From contig CALKWH010000401.1 of NCBI GenBank assembly GCA_938004375.1, positions 1 through 17,814 on the forward strand: a stretch of DNA of 17,814 nt. The letters are read 5' to 3'. The position numbers were made by a program, and so were the translations under genes. This document shows, one piece after another, positions 14,017 to 17,814 of the stretch. A model generated the notes under the pieces. The model was given only the letters and a program-made list of their open reading frames with translations. It did not search any database and had not been told where the DNA came from. The stretch is from an uncultured Pseudomonadota bacterium (GTDB taxonomy: Bacteria; Myxococcota_A; Polyangia; HGW-17). The first letter of the stretch is position 1, and each line of letters opens with the position of its first letter.

Positions 14017-15351
14017 ATGTCGAAGAAACGTGTTCTGATTCTGGGCGCCGCGGGTCGTGATTTCCACAACTTCAACACCTACTACCGGGACAACGACCAG
14101 TACACGGTGGTGGGCTTCACGGCCACGCAGATCCCGCAGATCGACGACCGCCGGTATCCCGCCGTGCTGGCCGGGAAGCTCTATCCCGAGGGCATCCCCA
14201 TCTTCCCCGAGAAGGAGCTCGAGAAGCTCATCGCGGAGCTGAAGGTCGACGTCTGCGACATCGCCTACAGCGACCTCTCCCACGTCACCGTCATGAACCT
14301 CGGCTCCCGCGTGACGGCCGCCGGCGCGGACTACCGCATCCTGGGGCCCGCCAACACCATGGTCGCCTCGACCAAGCCCGTGATCTCCATCTGCGCCGTC
14401 CGCACCGGCTGCGGCAAGAGCCAGACCACCCGCTACATCTCCGACATCCTCAAGGAGAACGGCCTGAAGACGGTCGCCATCCGCCACCCGATGCCCTACG
14501 GCGACCTGGCCAAGCAGGCCGTCCAGCGCTTCGCCTCCTACGCCGACCTCGACGCCCACAACTGCACCATCGAGGAGCGCGAGGAGTACGAGGCCCACAT
14601 CGACATGGGCAACGTGGTCTACGCCGGCGTCGACTACGAGGCGATCCTGCGCCAGGCCGAGAAGGAGGCCGACGTGATCCTGTGGGACGGCGGCAACAAC
14701 GACTGGCCGTTCTACAAGTCCGACTTCGAGGTCGTCGTGGCCGATCCGTTCCGCCCGGGCCACGAGTCCACCTACTTCCCCGGCGAGACCAACTTCCGCC
14801 GCGCCAAAATCATCCTGGTGAACAAGGCCAACAACGCCAAGTCCGAGGACGTGGCCGCCGTGGTCGCCGCCGCCAAGGCGATGAACCCCTCGGCCCAAGT
14901 CGTACTGGGCTCCTCCGAGGTCACCGTGGACCACCCCGAGCTCGTCCGCGGCAAGAAGGTCCTCGTGGTCGAGGACGGCCCGACCCTGACCCACGGCGGC
15001 ATGGCCATCGGCGCCGGCTTCGTGGCCGCGCAGAAGTACGAGGCGGCCGACATCGTCGATCCGCGTCCGGCCGCCACCGGCTCGATCAAGGGCGTGTTCG
15101 AGAAGTTCACCCACCTGGGCCGCGTGCTCCCCGCCATGGGGTACTACCCCGAGCAGATCGCCGAGCTCGAGAAGACCATCGACGGCACCTCCGTGGACAC
15201 CGTGCTCATCGGCACCCCCATCGACCTGACCCGCGTGGTCAAGATCACCAAGCCCATGGCCCGCGTCCGCTACGAGCTCAAGGACATGGGTACCAACGCC
15301 CTGCGCACCTTCGTCCTCGGCTTCCTGAAAGAGAAAAATCTCGCCAAGTGA
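14017..15351 (+). CDS. Cyclic 2,3-diphosphoglycerate synthetase family protein (P-loop, COG2403-like)
   Basis: The 444-residue protein matches the family in length and order. It has an N-terminal Rossmann-like segment (KRVLILGAAGRDFHNFNTYYRDN, 4-26), a P-loop (VRTGCGKSQTTR, 128-139), AIRHPMPYGDL (154-164), a WDGGNNDWPF stretch (223-232) and GPTLTHGGMAIGAG in the C-terminal half. In methanogens the enzyme makes cyclic 2,3-diphosphoglycerate, a thermoprotectant, from 2,3-diphosphoglycerate with ATP. Bacterial homologues are widespread but mostly untested, so substrate identity is not assured. ATG 14017 is chosen because GGAGG ends 6 nt upstream; the frame is open further 5' only into the leader. 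It appears monocistronic with its own promoter, a structured leader and a strong hairpin after the stop. Confidence 0.85.
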   Translation: MSKKRVLILGAAGRDFHNFNTYYRDNDQYTVVGFTATQIPQIDDRRYPAVLAGKLYPEGIPIFPEKELEKLIAELKVDVCDIAYSDLSHVTVMNLGSRVTAAGADYRILGPANTMVASTKPVISICAVRTGCGKSQTTRYISDILKENGLKTVAIRHPMPYGDLAKQAVQRFASYADLDAHNCTIEEREEYEAHIDMGNVVYAGVDYEAILRQAEKEADVILWDGGNNDWPFYKSDFEVVVADPFRPGHESTYFPGETNFRRAKIILVNKANNAKSEDVAAVVAAAKAMNPSAQVVLGSSEVTVDHPELVRGKKVLVVEDGPTLTHGGMAIGAGFVAAQKYEAADIVDPRPAATGSIKGVFEKFTHLGRVLPAMGYYPEQIAELEKTIDGTSVDTVLIGTPIDLTRVVKITKPMARVRYELKDMGTNALRTFVLGFLKEKNLAK

Positions 15352-15416
15352 CACCCGTGTTCCGATTGCGCACGGATCCTCCCCAATTTACCGCAACGCG
15401 GGTTGACCGACTCTAG

Positions 15417-15458
15417 CCCAGGGTTGAAACGACCGTTCCTGCGGTCGTCAACCCTGGG
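15417..15458 (+). terminator. Long bulged hairpin after the cDPG synthetase-like gene
   Basis: CCCAGGGTTG (15417-15426) pairs with CAACCCTGGG (15449-15458), and ACGACCG (15429-15435) with CGGTCGT (15442-15448). This gives 17 paired bases with a two-A bulge and a 6-nt loop. No T-run follows directly on either strand, so it is not a standard Rho-independent terminator. It may protect the mRNA 3' end or be a repeat or operator. Confidence 0.45.
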
Positions 15459-15666
15459 ATAACATCAAAAAAAGAAAATTCCCAAGCTCTTCAACCGTAC
15501 CCAGCAAGGGTTTCTGACCGTATCATTTTCTCGAATATCTTGGTGACCCCGATCACGCGGCCTCCCCGGCCGGTCCTCCTGTGGCGATTGAAAAACTATA
15601 TAAAAAATCAGGGTTTTTTCAAAAATCCACTGGCATTTCCAAAAACGTGATGCTAAGGTAGCACCA

Positions 15667-15678
15667 CCTTTGGAAAGG
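15667..15678 (+). promoter_or_regulatory. Inverted repeat CCTTT-GG-AAAGG covering the ribosome site
   Basis: The AAGGAG ribosome site (15675-15680) of the nucleotidase gene is part of a short dyad, and AAGGT/ACCTT (15655-15670) offers a competing stem. Weak translational control is possible, but such short stems may be incidental. Confidence 0.25.
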
Positions 15679-15687
15679 AGTGTTCCC

Positions 15688-17769
15688 ATGAAACGATTCA
15701 CAGTACTTTTAACAATTCTTGCGATGTTCGGGTTCGTCACCGCCTGCGACGACGATCCCAAAAAGGAAAAGGTCGAAATCTGCGACGACGGTATCGACAA
15801 CGACGGTGACACGCTCATCGACTGCGACGACGTCGACGACTGCGCCACGGCCACCAACTGCCCCGCGGCCGAGATCTGCGACAACGATCTCGACGACGAC
15901 GGCGACGAGGCCGTTGACTGCGACGACACCGACTGCACGGATGACCCCGCCTGCGAGATCACCACGCGCATGCTGACCGTCATCGGCACCTCCGACCTGC
16001 ACGCCCACCTGATGGGCGTGGGCCCGGCCCGCGACTACTCGCCCCTCGAGCTCAACCAGGACGGTACCAAGTCCGGTCTGGCCCGCCACGCCGCCATCAT
16101 CGGCGCCATCAAGGCCGAAAAGGCTCTGGCCGGCATCCCGACGATCCTCGTCGACTCCGGTGACTCCCTGATGGGCGACATGGTCGACCTGCTGTCGGGC
16201 AACGCGCCCCCGGTGTTCCACTTCTTCCAGTTGATGGGCTATGACACCGTCATGCTCGGCAACCACGACTGGGACTGGACCCCGGCCGGCACCGCCGTCA
16301 TCATCAACGCGGCCATTGACAGTTTTGAATTCGACCGCCCGCTGCTGTGCTCGAACATGGTGACCGACGCCACCTCCGCCGCCGACGACGCCATCGAGAC
16401 CCTCGTCACCGACGGCGTCATCCAGCGCTATGTGCTCAAGACCATCGACGACGACTTCACCGTCGGCATCTTCGGCATGATGGGCATGGAAGCCGACACC
16501 AACGTCCCGCAGGCCGTGCCCGTGACCTTCTGGCATGAGAATCCGGACGTTGCGGACGGCTACGCCAACGTGCAGGCCCTCGTGGACGAGATCCGCACCG
16601 CCGGCGCCGACATGGTCATCCACGCCGGTCACGCGGGCATCAACGGCAACGCCGTCGGCGAGGACCGTGACACGGCCGCCAACGTCACCGGCATCGACCT
16701 GATCATGTCCGGTCACCGCCACCAGCTGCTGCTGACGGCCACCGGCTACCTCAAAGTCGGCGACACGTACATCATCGCCAACGGCAAGTACGGCGAGAAC
16801 ATGACCCAGATGGACGTCGTCTATGACCTGGCCGAAGGCGCCATCACCGACGCCACCGGCATCGTCTACGACGTCGATGACCTGGTCCTCGGCGACGCGC
16901 AGGTGGCCGGCGTCATGGACACCTACATCACCATGCTGGACAACATGTTCCTGATCCCGTCCCTGGGCATCACCTATTCGGCGACCCCCATCGCCCACAC
17001 CACCTTCGATCTGCCCTCGATCGACTTCTATCAGGATCCGCTGCCCACCGGCGCCGACGTCGAGGTCCCCGCCTCCCTGATCGTGGCCGACGCCCAGTAC
17101 AACGCGGTCAACGCCATCGTCGCGGGCGCCGTCGCCAACAATCTCCCGCTGCTGGATCCCACCTACGACGCCTCCCCGTTCGCGGCCGCCTTCATCGAGA
17201 ACGGTGCCGTGCGCGACCCGCTGGTGGTGGGTCAGACAGGCCTTATCACCGCTGCCGACGTCTTCAAGACCTTCCCGCTGGGTATCGGCCCCGACACCAT
17301 CCCGGGCTACCCCATGATGTCCTTCTACCTCACCCCGCGCGAGGTCAAGGCCATCTGCGACCTCAACGTCGAGGTCCGCAAGGGCCACGCCCCCCTCGAG
17401 TATTATATGAACCCCGCCGGTGTCCGGTACATCTACGATGACGAAGGACCCCAGTTCAACAAGGTCATCGCCGTGTTGGTCTGCAACGACGCCTTCACCA
17501 CGAAGCAGTGCTACCAGAACGGCACGTTCATCGACGTGTCCGACACCAGCACCGACAACATGCTGCGCATCGCGGTGGACTACTACGTCACCCTGCTGCT
17601 GCCCCAGGCCCGCACCGTCCTGACGCAGATCGTGATTGATCCGAAGCTCAAGGACGGCACCCTCGTCGACATGAACAACCCCGCCGAGGTCGCCGGCCTC
17701 GCGTTCGACGCCCAGCCGGGCGACTACGACACTGACACCGGCCTCCCCATCGTGCAGGAGCTCAAGGCG
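15688..17769 (+). CDS. 5'-nucleotidase-like metallophosphoesterase lipoprotein, 3' truncated by adapter
   Basis: The 694 residues present start with a signal peptide and lipobox ending at Cys20 (FVTAC). ATG 15688 has AAGGAG 7 nt upstream. Residues 31-89 hold two Cys/Asp-rich repeats (ICDDGIDNDGDTLIDCDD and ICDNDLDDDGDEAVDCDD), probably calcium-binding stalk modules of a type common in Myxococcota-like surface proteins. The metallophosphoesterase domain has TSDLHAH (101-107), VDSGDS (155-160), GNHD (191-194), IHAGH (311-315) and SGHRH (341-345), a complete metal-binding set. The 5'-nucleotidase C-terminal domain follows (FIENGAVRDPL, ITAADVFKTFPLG). Likely role: surface release of phosphate from nucleotides or related esters. 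No stop codon occurs before the adapter, so the true C-terminus is missing, and residues read past 17769 are adapter-encoded. Confidence 0.9.
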
Positions 17770-17814
17770 AGATCGGAAGAGCGTCGTGTAGGGAAAGAGT
17801 GTAGATCTCGGTGG
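17770..17814 (-). other. Illumina P5-side sequencing adapter, inverted copy (artifact)
   Basis: This is the exact reverse complement of bases 1-45 (begins AGATCGGAAGAGCGTCGTG). It is library sequence. In the frame of the last gene it would encode RSEERRVGKECRSRW, which is not part of the protein. Confidence 0.98.

Larger units (their letters stand above)
15352..15687. other. Intergenic region, 336 bp
   Basis: No coding sequence is evident. It holds a 42-nt hairpin (15417-15458), then an AT-rich half (15465-15660) unlike the rest of the window. That half includes A-runs, a TATATAAA stretch (15598-15605) and an inverted repeat TTGAAAAAC/GTTTTTTCAA (15588-15622). The promoter of the nucleotidase gene must lie here, but I could not assign it with confidence. 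Confidence 0.7.

Noticed and set aside
13717..15354. 545-codon antisense frame opposite the cDPG synthetase-like gene
   Set aside because: Shadow frame caused by GC-rich third positions; the sense strand has clear family motifs and a ribosome site.
15709..17388. 559-codon antisense frame rich in Val/Asp/Gly
   Set aside because: GAC codons on the sense strand read as GTC on the other strand, so the Asp-rich lipoprotein yields an open Val-rich mirror. No motif supports it.

Overview
The window is a 17.7 kb stretch of high-GC bacterial DNA (bases 46-17769) enclosed by two inverted copies of the Illumina P5-side adapter (1-45 and 17770-17814). It is therefore a sequenced fragment or contig with artificial ends, and the first and last genes are cut by the library, not by biology. 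The gene content suggests an uncultured Myxococcota-like ('deltaproteobacterial') organism. The clues are a Hanks-type Ser/Thr kinase with an extracytoplasmic TPR-like tail, an FGE-sulfatase-fold secreted protein, several lipoproteins, Cys/Asp-rich 'CDDGIDNDGD' repeats, proline-rich linkers and very GC-biased third codon positions. This placement is an inference from style, not a phylogenetic result.

Layout. (1) 46-2836, plus strand: the 3' end of a secreted OB-fold protein, then an FGE-sulfatase-fold protein that lacks the catalytic cysteines and overlaps by 4 bp a Tat-exported lipoprotein with a DUF362 domain and two [4Fe-4S] motifs. (2) 2837-3001: a convergent intergenic region with a palindromic hairpin, a long pyrimidine tract and a 9-bp direct repeat. 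(3) 7769-3002, minus strand: an apparent operon of a large lipoprotein of unknown function, a PPP-family (Shewanella-like) lipoprotein phosphatase and a transmembrane Ser/Thr kinase. The kinase carries a nearly pure SDK minisatellite just outside the membrane. (4) 7770-7985: a divergent control region with a good sigma-70-like promoter and two tandem identical-stem hairpins ahead of the next operon. (5) 7986-13227, plus strand: a tightly packed GldA/GldF/GldG-type ABC operon ending in a DUF4340 protein. (6) 13515-13862: a small RRM RNA-binding protein behind its own promoter and a leader of about 230 nt. (7) 14017-15351: a bacterial member of the cyclic 2,3-diphosphoglycerate synthetase family behind a promoter and a structured leader. 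(8) 15688-17769: a 5'-nucleotidase-like metallophosphoesterase lipoprotein, truncated at its 3' end.

How the genes may work together. Much of the window faces the cell envelope: five proteins have lipoprotein-like or secretory N-termini, and the ABC operon encodes membrane-anchored auxiliary subunits. The most distinctive unit is the lipoprotein-phosphatase-kinase operon, where the phosphatase is predicted to lie outside the cytoplasmic membrane and the kinase domain inside. The GldAFG-DUF4340 set is a known conserved arrangement of poorly known function, decorated here with low-complexity extensions. I saw no CRISPR array, tRNA, rRNA, transposase or integrase. The many long reading frames antisense to these genes are explained by GC bias.
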